In this document: positions 30,001 through 40,500 of the stretch, piece by piece
Position numbering within the stretch: the first letter of the stretch is position 1
Layout of the letters: every line of letters starts with the position of its first letter
Assembly (NCBI GenBank): GCA_946699065.1
Contig: CAMPDV010000893.1
Span: 98,193 to 162,192, forward strand
Reading direction: 5' to 3'
Source of the DNA: Loxodes magnus
Taxonomy: Eukaryota; Ciliophora; Karyorelictea; Loxodida; Loxodidae
DNA length: 64,000 nucleotides
The notes under the pieces: generated by a model
Told to the model about the DNA's origin: nothing
What the model saw: the letters and a program-made list of their open reading frames with translations, nothing else
Database searches by the model: none
Program-made: the position numbers and the translations under genes

Positions 30001-33000
30001 TATCCAGTGATTCAGAGTTCATCGTATCGGGAAGTTGAGATAAGACGGTGAGACTATGGGACGTCAAGACAGGTACCTGTAAGACCATGAGTGGTCACAC
30101 TAGTTCTGTATGATCTGGGGCTATATCCAGTGATTCAGAGTTCATCGTATCGGGAAGTTGAGATAAGACGGTGAGACTATGGGACGTCAAGACAGGTACC
30201 TGTAAGACCATGAGTGGTCACACAGATTCTGTATCATCTGTGGCTATATCCAGTGATTCAGAGTTCATCGTATCGGGAAGTGCAGATAAGACGGTGAGAC
30301 TATGGGACGTCAAGACAGGTACCTGTAAGACCATGAGTGGTCACACAGATTATGTATCATCTGTGGCTATATCCAGTGATTCAGAGTTCATAGTATCGGG
30401 AAGTTATGATTAGACGGTGAGACTATGGGACGTCAAGACAGGTACCTGTAAGACCATGAGTGGTCACACTAGTTCTGTATGATCTGGGGTTATATCCAGT
30501 GATTCAGAGTTCATCGTATCGGGAAGTTGAGATAAGACGGTGAGACTATGGGACGTCAAGACAGGTACCTGTAAGACCATGAGTGGTCACACAGATTCTG
30601 TATCATCTGTGGCTATATCCAGTGATTCAGAGTTCATCGTATCGGGAAGTGCAGATAAGACGGTGAGACTATGGGACGTCAAGACAGGTACCTGTAAGAC
30701 CATGAGTGGTCACACAGATTCTGTATCATCTGTGGCTATATCCAGTGATTCAGAGTTCATCGTATCGGGAAGTGCAGATAAGACGGTGAGACTATGGGAC
30801 GTCAAGACAGGTACCTGTAAGACCATGAGTGGTCACACAGATTATGTATCATCTGTGGCTATATCCAGTGATTCAGAGTTCATCGTATCGGGAAGTTGAG
30901 ATAAGACGGTGAGACTATGGGACGTCAAGACAGGTACCTGTAAGACCATGAGTGGTCACACTAGTTCTGTATCATCTGTGGCTATATCCAGTGATTCAGA
31001 GTTCATCGTATCGGCAAGTGCAGATAATACGGTGAGACTATGGGACGTCAAGACAGGTACCTGTAAGACCATGAGTGGTCACACTAGTGTTGTATCATCT
31101 GTGGCTATATCCAGTGATTCAGAGTTCATCGTATCGGGAAGTTGAGATAAGACGGTGAGACTATGGGACGTCAAGACAGGTACCTGTAAGACCATGAGTG
31201 GTCACACTAGTTCTGTATGATCTGGGGCTATATCCAGTGATTCAGAGTTCATCGTATCGGGAAGTTGAGATAAGACGGTGAGACTATGGGACGTCAAGAC
31301 AGGTACCTGTAAGACCATGAGTGGTCACACAGATTCTGTATCATCTGTGGCTATATCCAGTGATTCAGAGTTCATCGTATCGGGAAGTGCAGATAAGACG
31401 GTGAGACTATGGGACGTCAAGACAGGTACCTGTAAGACCATGAGTGGTCACACAGATTATGTATCATCTGTGGCTATATCCAGTGATTCAGAGTTCATAG
31501 TATCGGGAAGTTATGATTAGACGGTGAGACTATGGGACGTCAAGACAGGTACCTGTAAGACCATGAGTGGTCACACTAGTTCTGTATGATCTGGGGTTAT
31601 ATCCAGTGATTCAGAGTTCATCGTATCGGGAAGTTGAGATAAGACGGTGAGACTATGGGACGTCAAGACAGGTACCTGTAAGACCATGAGTGGTCACACA
31701 GATTCTGTATCATCTGTGGCTATATCCAGTGATTCAGAGTTCATCGTATCGGGAAGTGCAGATAAGACGGTGAGACTATGGGACGTCAAGACAGGTACCT
31801 GTAAGACCATGAGTGGTCACACAGATTATGTATCATCTGTGGCTATATCCAGTGATTCAGAGTTCATAGTATCGGGAAGTTGAGATAAGACGGTGAGACT
31901 ATGGGACGTCAAGACAGGTACCTGTAAGACCATGAGTGGTCACACAGATTCTGTATGATCTGGGGCTATATCCAGTGATTCAGAGTTCATCGTATCGGGA
32001 AGTTGAGATAATACGGTGAGACTATGGGACGTCAAGACAGGTACCTGTAAGACCATGAGTGGTCACACTAGTGTTGTATCATCTGTGGCTATATCCAGTG
32101 ATTCAGAGTTCATCGTATCGGGAAGTAGAGATAAGACGGTGAGACTATGGCACGTCAAGACAGGTACCTGTAAGACCATGAGTGGTCACACAGATTCTGT
32201 ATGATCTGGGGCTATATCCAGTGATTCAGAGTTCATCGTATCGGGAAGTGCAGATAATACGGTGAGACTATGGAACGTCAAGACAGGTACCTGTAAGACC
32301 ATGAGTGGTCACACAGATTCTGTATGATCTGTGGCTATATCCAGTGATTCAGAGTTCATCGTATCGGGAAGTTGAGATAAGACGGTGAGACTATGGGACG
32401 TCAAGACAGGTACCTGTAAGACCATGAGTGGTCACACTAGTGTTGTATCATCTGTGGCTATATCCAGTGATTCAGAGTTCATCGTATCGGGAAGTAGAGA
32501 TAAGACGGTGAGACTATGGGACGTCAAGACAGGTACCTGTAAGACCATGAGTGGTCACACTAGTGTTGTATCATCTGTGGCTATATCCAGTGATTCAGAG
32601 TTCATCGTATCGGGAAGTAGAGATAAGACGGTGAGACTATGGGACGTCAAGACAGGTACCTGTAAGACCATGAGTGGTCACACTAGTGTTGTATCATCTG
32701 TGGCTATATCCAGTGATTCAGAGTTCATCGTATCGGGAAGTTGAGATAAGACGGTGAGACTATGGGACGTCAAGACATGTACCTGTAAGACCATGAGTGG
32801 TCACACTAGTTCTGTATGATCTGGGGCTATATCCAGTGATTCAGAGTTCATCGTATCGGGAAGTTGAGATAATACGGTGAGACTATGGGACGTCAAGACA
32901 GGTACCTGTAAGACCATGAGTGGTCACACAGATTCTGTATGATCTGTGGCTATATCCAGTGATTCAGAGTTCATCGTATCGGGAAGTTATGATTAGACGG

Positions 33001-36000
33001 TGAGACTATGGGACGTCAAGACAGGTACCTGTAAGACCATGAGTGGTCACACTAGTTCTGTATGATCTGGGGTTATATCCAGTGATTCAGAGTTCATCGT
33101 ATCGGGAAGTGCAGATAAGACGGTGAGACTATGGGACGTCAAGACAGGTACCTGTAAGACCATGAGTGGTCACACAGATTATGTATCATCTGTGGCTATA
33201 TCCAGTGATTCAGAGTTCATCGTATCGGGAAGTTGAGTTAAGACGGTGAGACTATGGCACGTCAAGACAGGTACCTGTAAGACCATGAGTGGTCACACTA
33301 GTTCTGTATCATCTGTGGCTATATCCAGTGATTCAGAGTTCATCGTATCGGCAAGTGCAGATAATACGGTGAGACTATGGGACGTCAAGACAGGTACCTG
33401 TAAGACCATGAGTGGTCACACTAGTTCTGTATGATCTGGGGTTATATCCAGTGATTCAGAGTTCATCGTATCGGGAAGTGCAGATAAGACGGTGAGACTA
33501 TGGGACGTCAAGACAGGTACCTGTAAGACCATGAGTGGTCACACAGATTATGTATCATCTGTGGCTATATCCAGTGATTCAGAGTTCATAGTATCGGGAA
33601 GTTGAGATAAGACGGTGAGACTATGGGACGTCAAGACAGGTACCTGTAAGACCATGAGTGGTCACACTAGTGTTGTATCTGCTGTGGCTATATCCAGTGA
33701 TTCAGAGTTCATCGTATCGGGAAGTTGAGTTAAGACGGTGAGACTATGGGACGTCAAGACAGGTACCTGTAAGACCATGAGTGGTCACACAGATTATGTA
33801 TCATCTGTGGCTATATCCAGTGATTCAGAGTTCATAGTATCGGGAAGTTGAGATAAGACGGTGAGACTATGGGACGTCAAGACAGGTACCTGTAAGACCA
33901 TGAGTGGTCACACAGATTCTGTATGATCTGGGGCTATATCCAGTGATTCAGAGTTCATCGTATCGGGAAGTTATGATAAGACGGTGAGACTATGGGACGT
34001 CAAGACAGGTACCTGTAAGACCATGAGTGGTCACACTAGTGTTGAATATGCTGTGGCTATATCCAGTGATTCAGAGTTCATCGTATCGGGAAGTTGAGAT
34101 AAGACGGTGAGACTATGGGACGTCAAGACAGGTACCTGTAAGACCATGAGTGGTCACACTAGTTATGTATATGCTGTGGCTATATCCAGTGATTCAGAGT
34201 TCATCGTATCGGGAAGTTGAGTTAAGACGGTGAGACTATGGGACGTCAAGACAGGTACCTGTAAGACCATGAGTGGTCACACAGATTCTGTATGATCTGG
34301 GGCTATATCCAGTGATTCAGAGTTCATCGTATCGGGAAGTGCAGATAATACGGTGAGACTATGGAACGTCAAGACAGGTACCTGTAAGACCATGAGTGGT
34401 CACACAGATTCTGTATGATCTGTGGCTATATCCAGTGATTCAGAGTTCATCGTATCGGGAAGTTGAGATAAGACGGTGAGACTATGGGACGTCAAGACAG
34501 GTACCTGTAAGACCATGAGTGGTCACACTAGTGTTGTATCATCTGTGGCTATATCCAGTGATTCAGAGTTCATCGTATCGGGAAGTAGAGATAAGACGGT
34601 GAGACTATGGGACGTCAAGACAGGTACCTGTAAGACCATGAGTGGTCACACAGATTATCTAAGATCTGTGGCTATATCCAGTGATTCAGAGTTCATCGTA
34701 TCGGGAAGTTGAGATAATACGGTGAGACTATGGGACGTCAAGACAGGTACCTGTAAGACCATGAGTGGTCACACAGATTCTGTATGATCTGGGGCTATAT
34801 CCAGTGATTCAGAGTTCATCGTATCGGGAAGTTGAGATAATACGGTGAGACTATGGGACGTCAAGACAGGTACCTGTAAGACCATGAGTGGTCACACGGA
34901 TTCTGTATGATCGTGGGCTATATCCAGTGATTCAGAGTTCATCGTATCGGGAAGTTGAGATAAGACGGTGAGACTATGGGACGTCAAGACAGGTACCTGT
35001 AAGACCATGAGTGGTCACACTAGTTCTGTATCATCTGTGGCTATATCCAGTGATTCAGAGTTCATCGTATCGGGAAGTTGAGTTAAGACGGTGAGACTAT
35101 GGGACGTCAAGACAGGTACCTGTAAGACCATGAGTGGTCACACGGATTCTGTATGATCGTGGGCTATATCCAGTGATTCAGAGTTCATCGTATCGGGAAG
35201 TTGAGATAAGACGGTGAGACTATGGGACGTCAAGACAGGTACCTGTAAGACCATGAGTGGTCACACAGATTCTGTATGATCTGTGGCTATATCCAGTGAT
35301 TCAGAGTTCATCGTATCGGGAAGTTGAGATAAGACGGTGAGACTATGGGACGTCAAGACAGGTACCTGTAAGACCATGAGTGGTCACACTAGTGTTGTAT
35401 CTGCTGTGGCTATATCCAGTGATTCAGAGTTCATCGTATCGGGAAGTTGAGTTAAGACGGTGAGACTATGGGACGTCAAGACAGGTACCTGTAAGACCAT
35501 GAGTGGTCACACAGATTCTGTATCATCTGTGGCTATATCCAGTGATTCAGAGTTCATCGTATCGGGAAGTTATGATTAGACGGTGAGACTATGGGACGTC
35601 AAGACAGGTACCTGTAAGACCATGAGTGGTCACACTAGTTCTGTATGATCTGGGGTTATATCCAGTGATTCAGAGTTCATCGTATCGGGAAGTAGAGATA
35701 AGACGGTGAGACTATGGGACGTCAAGACAGGTACCTGTAAGACCATGAGTGGTCACACAGATTCTGTATCATCTGTGGCTATATCCAGTGATTCAGAGTT
35801 CATCGTATCGGGAAGTGCAGATAAGACGGTGAGACTATGGGACGTCAAGACAGGTACCTGTAAGACCATGAGTGGTCACACAGATTATGTATCATCTGTG
35901 GCTATATCCAGTGATTCAGAGTTCATAGTATCGGGAAGTTGAGATAAGACGGTGAGACTATGGGACGTCAAGACAGGTACCTGTAAGACCATGAGTGGTC

Positions 36001-36233
36001 ACACAGATTCTGTATGATCTGGGGCTATATCCAGTGATTCAGAGTTCATCGTATCGGGAAGTTGAGATAATACGGTGAGACTATGGGACGTCAAGACAGG
36101 TACCTGTAAGACCATGAGTGGTCACACAGATTCTGTATGATCTGTGGCTATATCCAGTGATTCAGAGTTCATCGTATCGGGAAGTGCAGATTATACGGTG
36201 AGACTATGGGACGTCAAGACAGGTACCTTTTAG
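3..36233 (+). CDS. Giant WD40-repeat protein, C-terminal part of the frame (5' end outside window)
   Basis: One frame (codons starting at 3, 6, 9 and so on) stays open through the whole array if TAA/TAG are Gln and TGA is Trp. About 12,000 codons lie in the window. Each 41-residue unit is a textbook WD40 blade: GH-T, '[14 protein letters not shown]', a D, '[15 protein letters not shown]'. TGA occurs where WD40 families often have Trp: 'SGS-W-D-K-T', 'DSV-W-SGA' and 'HTD-W-VYAV'. TAG/TAA fall at 'AD-Q-T' and 'SGS-Q-D'. In the units I read, the backbone codons carry no stop-type codon. The frame leaves WD40 homology inside a unit at 36228 and meets TAG at 36231; the next in-frame TGA is at 36489, so the true end is uncertain. 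Seven blades usually make one propeller, so the frame could build dozens. No N-terminal domain is visible. Alternative: an untranscribed array or pseudogene. That it is WD40 sequence is certain; that it is expressed is not. Confidence 0.7.
642..2000 (+). repeat. Higher-order duplication, 615-bp period (5 units)
   Basis: The three-unit block at 897-1256 is repeated without change at 1512-1871, with matching neighbours (TGA-GAT-AAG followed by an SSV-RSV unit) on the right. The offset of 615 is 5 x 123. This is the mark of a recent unequal exchange within the array. Confidence 0.85.
6840..10120 (+). repeat. Higher-order duplication, 2214-bp offset (18 units)
   Basis: About nine units starting near 6840 recur near 9054. 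The same unit order is seen, including the rare 'RYVNAV' unit (7099 and 9313), the DYLRSVS unit (7170 and 9384) and the 'SSISSV' unit (7662 and 9876). The offset is 18 x 123 bases. Units between the two blocks differ. Confidence 0.85.
16518..19715 (+). repeat. Nested higher-order repeats: 369 bp and 1230 bp
   Basis: The three-unit block at 16518-16886 is repeated with a swapped first loop module at 16887-17255 (369 bp). The ten-unit block 17256-18485 then recurs in tandem at 18486-19715 (1230 bp), including the private variants 'VKTDTC' (17398, 18628), GGA-GAT-TAG (17735, 18965) and 'VKTVTC' (17767, 18997). The rare shared variants make a recent tandem duplication the simplest reading. Confidence 0.9.
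22848..23147 (+). other. Compensated frameshift inside the WD40 array
   Basis: At 22841-22850 the text reads CACTAGTTTGTATCAT where other units have CACTAGTGTTGTATCAT: one base lost. At 23141-23150 it reads GGAAGTTGCAGAT where others have GGAAGTGCAGAT: one base gained. The two changes cancel, so about 100 codons are read in another frame and phase is then restored exactly. The shifted stretch has two in-frame TGA-GAC codon pairs and TGA in 'RP-TGA', so it too is open only if TGA is sense. It would replace about two and a half blades with non-WD40 sequence. A sequencing or assembly error at one end is possible, but two independent errors that cancel are less likely. Confidence 0.85.
30047..32000 (+). 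repeat. Higher-order duplication, 1107-bp period (9 units)
   Basis: Frames at 30171 and 31278, and at 30540 and 31647, repeat at an offset of 1107 (9 x 123). They share the rare 'SAS' variant (GGCAAGT instead of GGGAAGT; 29908, 31015) and the 'GGGGTTATATCC' variant (30487, 31594). Confidence 0.85.
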
Positions 36234-36255
36234 AAAATGAGTCGTTTCTCATTTT
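36234..36255. other. Perfect hairpin at the 3' edge of the WD40 array
   Basis: AAAATGAG, six-base loop TCGTTT, CTCATTTT, followed by T-rich sequence. It starts immediately after the TAG at 36231. The left arm still resembles the array text (AAGACCATGAGTGGT became TAGAAAATGAGTCGT), so the hairpin seems to have formed where the last unit breaks off. It could be a breakpoint scar or an RNA 3'-end structure; I cannot tell which. Confidence 0.55.
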
Positions 36256-36900
36256 TAATTTTTTTAAAGTTTCAACTTTTTTATATGAAATAAAATTTTT
36301 TATACAATTAAAGATTTTTTAAATTATCAAAATTTTAAATTTAAAAGCATTTAATTTATTTTCTTTATCTATTTAATGGTTTCACATTGGCTTATAGATT
36401 TTCTTATTACCTGATTTCAAAAGTTAAATTAAACTTTTTTTTATGCTTATTTCGGGTTAAAAACATTTATAAAATAATTTATAAAATGTGAATAAAAGTT
36501 CAGAAAAAATCTGTTTCTACTTTATAACATGTAAATCTTTGAGAATCAAAATATTTTAAATATTTTAATAATTCATTAATTTAATAATGATTGGCCTAAA
36601 TATTTTTTGATAAAAATTACAAAATATTTTATTTAGACACAAATATTTGTCTAGATCAAATAAACTATTGAAAACGTCATTACTAATTTAAATTAATTAC
36701 ACTTATTTTAGCCTGATTAAAGTCTTATATTAATTTTACTTCAAAATAAATTTAAATGTTAATTCGTTTTGAGAAATAACAAATCAGATTAAAGAATCCT
36801 ACTTTATATATCTAACAAAAATATAACACATATAACCTTTTAAACAATTCGCACATATCACTTTTAGTCTCCATTTAAAAATCTTAGATCTCTAACTATT
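36256..36900. other. AT-rich spacer between array and first LINE remnant
   Basis: Very AT-rich with long T and A runs. No WD40 homology and no motif I recognise. The last 60 bases or so may hold decayed RT sequence in a different frame from the clear RT domain downstream (a weak 'KIL' palm-like stretch near 36878), so the LINE remnant may start earlier than annotated. Confidence 0.5.
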
Positions 36901-38345
36901 TTTGATTCAAATCCTTACTTGTAAAGATGTGATGTCGAATTGTAGTACGGATTTAAAGTAGGTAAATAATGCTCTCAATAAATATTCTATCTAAGAACTT
37001 AACTTGAATTACTTTATTTTAAAAATCAAGAGACTATCGTCATTTTTATTTATATTTAAAAAACATTTGATTCAGTAATTTGATTAAATTTATTTAATTA
37101 CTGAATAAGATCAAAGTACCTTGAGGAATAATAAGTTTCCGATCAATCATATATAAAGAGGAGAGAATAAGATTAAGAATACATTATCTTATCTCTGAAG
37201 AATTTGTAACTTAAAGCGGAGTAAAATAGGATGTATCTGCTCCCCGGAGATTATTCAATATAATATTAAATTAGTTATTGAATTGACTAAAGGAAAAAGA
37301 ATTTGGTATTAAAACAGACTGAAACGGAATTGAGAACAGAAGTAAGTTATTTAGGTGCCCTAGCATATTTCTGATGATATTGTACCATTAGTTAATCCAG
37401 ATTAACTAGATGATTTAACTGATATACTATAATAATGATCATAACGCTATAATTTATAAATTGCGGACACAACAAAATGAATAGTATGAAATGGTAATGT
37501 ATGACAAAAATAAGAGATAATCACGATAAATGGTATAGTAATAGAGAAAGTGAAGAAATTTAAGTATTTGGGTCATTGGATATAAGAAAATATTTCATAT
37601 TAAAAACATCTGGAGTCAAGAATCTAAGAATGCCAGAAAACCCAAGCATGAATTTTAAGCAAATTAAAATTTATAAAAGAATCACTCTATATAATGCATC
37701 TATAATTATAAAATTCTTTATAAATCAAATATTTGGTTATGGAAGCGATTGTATTCCATACATAGAGGAAGCTATAGGAAATAACTCTTTAAATAAATTC
37801 TAAATATAAAAAAATGAATGATTTCTAAATATCGCGGGATTAAAATCTTGACGAATCTTCTTTACCTAAAAATAAAGAACTGCTATCTAATTAAATGAGC
37901 ATAGGTAGTTGTTCGACTACTTTCTAAAATTTATCCTGATTAATTTCAACTAAAATCCGTGAAGCATATTATAAACTTGTTAAGAGCTTTATTAAATAAT
38001 TGTAGTTAATCTCCAGTTAACAAGATCCTTCGAATTCCGTTAAAATTACTTCGAAATTCCTTAAGAACTGGAAATTAGCTAACAAGAATTCTAAAGATTC
38101 AAAAATATATTTATAGATAAAAAAAACTAGATTGATACCTCAGTCTCAACACTCGTATCAAAAGTATCCTCTACATAGTAAGATACTTTTTGATAATTCA
38201 TTCTCTAACCAGTTAAAAGCAGTAAATAATATTATGAATATTTAAGATACTCTTTAAGTTGAAAAATAAAATGAAATACTTCTAAATGAAGTAAAAAAAC
38301 TCAAGATTAAAATATATAAATTAACTGATAAATAAATAAATAAAA
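36901..38345 (+). pseudogene. LINE copy A: degenerate, 5'-truncated reverse transcriptase
   Basis: With TAA/TAG as Gln and TGA as Trp, RT motifs of a non-LTR element appear in order. 'LQYGFKVGKQC' (Q = TAG at 36943) is followed by motif A 'FIYIQKTFDSVIW' near 37045-37083 (W = TGA). Then come 'SGVKQDVSAPRRLFN' near 37215-37256 (Q = TAG at 37227), 'SDDIVPLV' at 37370-37393, 'LQQWSQRYNL' and 'KYLGHWI' at 37562-37582. At least two frame changes are needed: motif A is in phase 1, motif B in phase 0, motif C and the tail in phase 2. The first catalytic Asp of motif A appears as Tyr (FIYI for FIDF). No endonuclease lies upstream, as expected for a 5'-truncated LINE. It ends in a TAAA run (38324-38345) typical of LINE tails. 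Dead copy. Confidence 0.8.
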
Positions 38346-38395
38346 TTATTATAGAGCGCGTAGCACCTCATTGGCGCGCAGCTCTTTCAATATTA
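38322..38395 (+). repeat. AAAT-run plus GC-rich hairpin module, copy 1
   Basis: A short (AAAT)n run is followed by AGAGCGCG (38353-38360), a 14-base loop, then CGCGCAGCTCT (38375-38385), a near-perfect hairpin with one bulge. The same module, about 85-90% identical over the hairpin, recurs at 40850-40918 (minus) and 46487-46560 (plus). It is strikingly GC-rich against its AT-rich surroundings. Confidence 0.75.
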
Positions 38396-38760
38396 ATATT
38401 TAATATTAAGAAAAATGTTCTCATGTTTCTTGTTAAAATTCTAGAGGTCCGAAGAGTCATGTCAGCTTATCCAAATGGGGAATCTTCTTATTAAAATTTA
38501 TTCTAAAATCTTGAGTTAAACGCTCCAGTCTTCTTGAATAAGGTCCAAATAAGAGATAGTTATTAAGTCGGTAATAAGAAGGCCCGTCACTCAAACTTTC
38601 ATACTGCTAGAGAGAACCCTCGGGGTAAGTTAGGTATGTCTCAACGGAGCTTATCCACCATTCCCCGTTGTGACATCTAGTGTGAGATTACTCGCAATGC
38701 AATATACTCTGCACCAGATTACTTACTAATTTGTCTGACGCGGCCGACATCCATTTTATA
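38396..38760 (+). repeat. Left arm of a diverged inverted repeat; probable LINE B 5' region
   Basis: This stretch aligns to the reverse complement of about 47725-47360. Shared words include ATATTAAGAAAAATGTT, GGGAATCTTC versus GGGAAATCTTCC, TTATTAAGTCG, GTGAGATTACTCGCAATGCA versus GAGATTACTTGCAATGTA, and GCCGACATCC. Identity is moderate, with indels. Part of it (38580-38755) is clearly less AT-rich than its surroundings. In both copies it lies upstream of a coiled-coil frame and the LINE main-ORF segment, so a shared 5' UTR/promoter region is the simplest reading. A terminal inverted repeat of a composite element is the alternative. Confidence 0.65.
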
Positions 38761-38835
38761 TTTTTTATATATAATAACAATTCTTTAGAAAAACTAAACA
38801 CTATTCTTACATAAAATAATCAAAATATTTAAGTC

Positions 38836-40140
38836 ATGAAAAGTTCTTATGAAGCAACCTTTGAATAGTATAATACTTATATAAATAAAATTACTAAGAA
38901 AATCAAGGAAATCAAAAATGAAAATTAGATGCTAATGTTAGATCTATAAGAGTAATAATAATTAAAAATAAGGTCTAAGCAGTTAAATTTTGGAACAAAT
39001 TAAATATAATTTTTAGATAAAGAAGTTTAAGCAAATTCCTGAATTTGCCTTATTAATTAAATTGTCTAGACTGGTATAAGTATTTCTGGAAGAAATGAAT
39101 AATCAATATAAACAAATTATGATATCTCAAAAGAAGAGTTAATTTAAACAGATGAAATAAAGAAATATATTGAATAAATTCTTAGTAATGAATAATTTAC
39201 TTAAACAGAGCTAGTTAAAAGTCATAAATAAACACAAAAAAATTTATAATCTAGTGATATACTAACCCATAAATAAATAAACTTCATGCAAGTTTAAATT
39301 GAATTATATAAATAATAAGAATAAGCATTAAAGCATATCTAACAAGAACTTTAAGAAGCTTATTAATAAAAAACAAGCACTGAAGCTTAATTATAAAATT
39401 ATTAATATTTAAATCAATAATCTACTGATTAGTGTTTAATGCTAAAGAATTAAATTTTATATTTGAGTAAAGAATTAGAAAAGCAATATTAAAATGGAAA
39501 TAAGTAATATATGATGTATAAAACAGATTTACCATGAAAATAAAATATCATTTAAGATATATTAATATAAAAACAAAGAGAATTAGAAAATAATACAATA
39601 ATTTATACTTATCAGTTACAAATACAAAAAATAATTCAAGTTGAAAGGCAAACTTAAACGGAAGTAAATTCACATAAAATTAGTCAAACTTAAACAGACA
39701 ATATAAGTTAGGATAAAAAATATAAGTTAAAGTTTAATGTTCAAATGCTTCATCTAGTACAATAAAAATTGAATAATATAATCAATTTTGCTAGACAAGT
39801 TTGCTTGATGAGAATTATATAAAACTCCAGTAATTCTATCATTAGCTAATATTTAACTTCATTTATAACAATTAAAAGTTTGAGTAAAACTTAAGAAAAT
39901 AATAAGAAATTAATAAGTAATTAATGAAAGAATTATTTAATCTAAAAACCAAGCCTTGATAAAAAGATTAAATGAGCTAAGCAAACATTAATTACATTGA
40001 AAACTAGAATCGCACTGTTATTAAATAATCAAGTTCTTGCAAAAGAAAACATGAAAAATATGGAATTTAAATTCCTCCAGCTAAACGCAATATTAAATGT
40101 AAAAATGAAAGAGAAAGTGAACAGATAATACGATAAATAA
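38836..40140 (+). CDS. Gln-rich coiled-coil frame, possible LINE ORF1-like protein
   Basis: From ATG 38836 one frame stays open for about 435 codons when TAA/TAG are Gln and TGA is Trp. It contains dozens of TAA/TAG and four TGA codons (near 39040, 39535, 39925 and 39973). The composition is that of a long coiled coil, rich in Q, K, E, L and I, with short heptad-like stretches such as 'LKHIQQELQEAYQQ' near 39320-39370. No enzymatic motif or zinc finger is seen. It lies between the 5' region and main-ORF fragment of LINE B, where an ORF1 would be expected, so that assignment is an inference from position. There is no convincing stop: the frame runs into the minus-strand fragment at 40141. It could also be an unrelated host coiled-coil gene broken by insertion. 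Confidence 0.5.
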
Positions 40141-40500
40141 ATTAATTAATTAACGTGGGTCTGCCATTATAGGCTATCCACGGATTAATGTTTTAATAAT
40201 ATAGTCTTGATACTCTTTTCTGCTTGTTTTAATTCCCAAATGTGAAATCTTCTTCTCTCTATTCTTATGACTCTGTCTAAGGCCGGAGTTTAAATTCTTA
40301 AGGAATTATCATTCTAGTACAAAAGTCAGTCTTGAGTATCTTTTATAGTTAAAAATCTTAGTTTATTTTTGCCTCAACTATGACTTGCTTTCCACCAAGC
40401 TCCTATCCAAGTTGACGGCATAGTGAATAGGAGAGGTTCTGAGGCGCAAACTACAGAATAAGACTCGCTTTTTCTGATATTGAGTCTCTAGCTAGAGACT
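40141..40500 (-). pseudogene. Minus-strand LINE 3' fragment
   Basis: The reverse strand has an open, coding-like frame under the ciliate reading ('KTDFCTRMIIPQEFKLRPQ' near 40340-40290, 'NINPWIAYNGRPT' near 40180). Its end (AATGGCAGACCCACGTTAATTAATT on the minus strand) resembles the end of the larger minus-strand LINE near 41390-41365 (AATGGTGAAACCACGTAAATTAATT). It interrupts plus-strand LINE B between the coiled-coil frame and the main-ORF fragment, suggesting a nested insertion. Function unknown; dead fragment. Confidence 0.45.
40483..40500. repeat. 18-bp perfect palindrome between short direct repeats
   Basis: AGTCTCTAGCTAGAGACT reads the same on both strands. It is flanked by the direct repeat AGACTCGC (40461-40468 and 40507-40514). 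It lies at the junction of the minus-strand fragment and the plus-strand LINE B segment. Confidence 0.8.

Larger units (their letters stand above)
1..36233 (+). repeat. 123-bp tandem array, 294 full periods, WD40 units
   Basis: The first 'GTGAGACTATGG' at position 36 and the last at 36198 are 36162 bases apart, exactly 294 x 123, so the phase holds across 36 kb. Most of each unit is identical at nucleotide level, including silent sites. Differences cluster at three places: the codons after GGTCACAC (modules such as SVV, SSV, SYV, DYV, DYL, DTV, DSV followed by SSV, YAV, RSV or WSG), the codons after GGAAGT (GCA, AGA, TGA, TAT, CAT, AAT, TAA, TGT or GGA, then GAT, GTT or ATT, then AAG, TAT, AAT or TAG), and the residue after LW (GAC, AAC or CAC). 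The array begins before the window. Confidence 0.98.

Noticed and set aside
159..35942. Dozens of separate short WD40 ORFs of 60-242 residues
   Set aside because: They are pieces of one frame cut by TAA/TAG/TGA codons that are sense in this organism. Their starts are internal codons of the repeat, so they were not listed as genes.
1..36233. CRISPR-like array
   Set aside because: There is no repeat/spacer structure. The whole 123-bp period is repeat and it encodes WD40 blades.
1..36233. 294 units = 42 x 7 blades as a meaningful number
   Set aside because: The array starts before the window, so its true count is unknown; the match is chance.
37576..37803. 75-residue ORF on the plus strand
   Set aside because: It is in a different frame from the RT tail 'KYLGHWI', which matches the LINE family and stays open with reassigned codons.
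38353..38390. tRNA-like gene at the GC-rich hairpin
   Set aside because: It forms one hairpin only. There is no acceptor stem, T-loop GGTTC box or anticodon arm.
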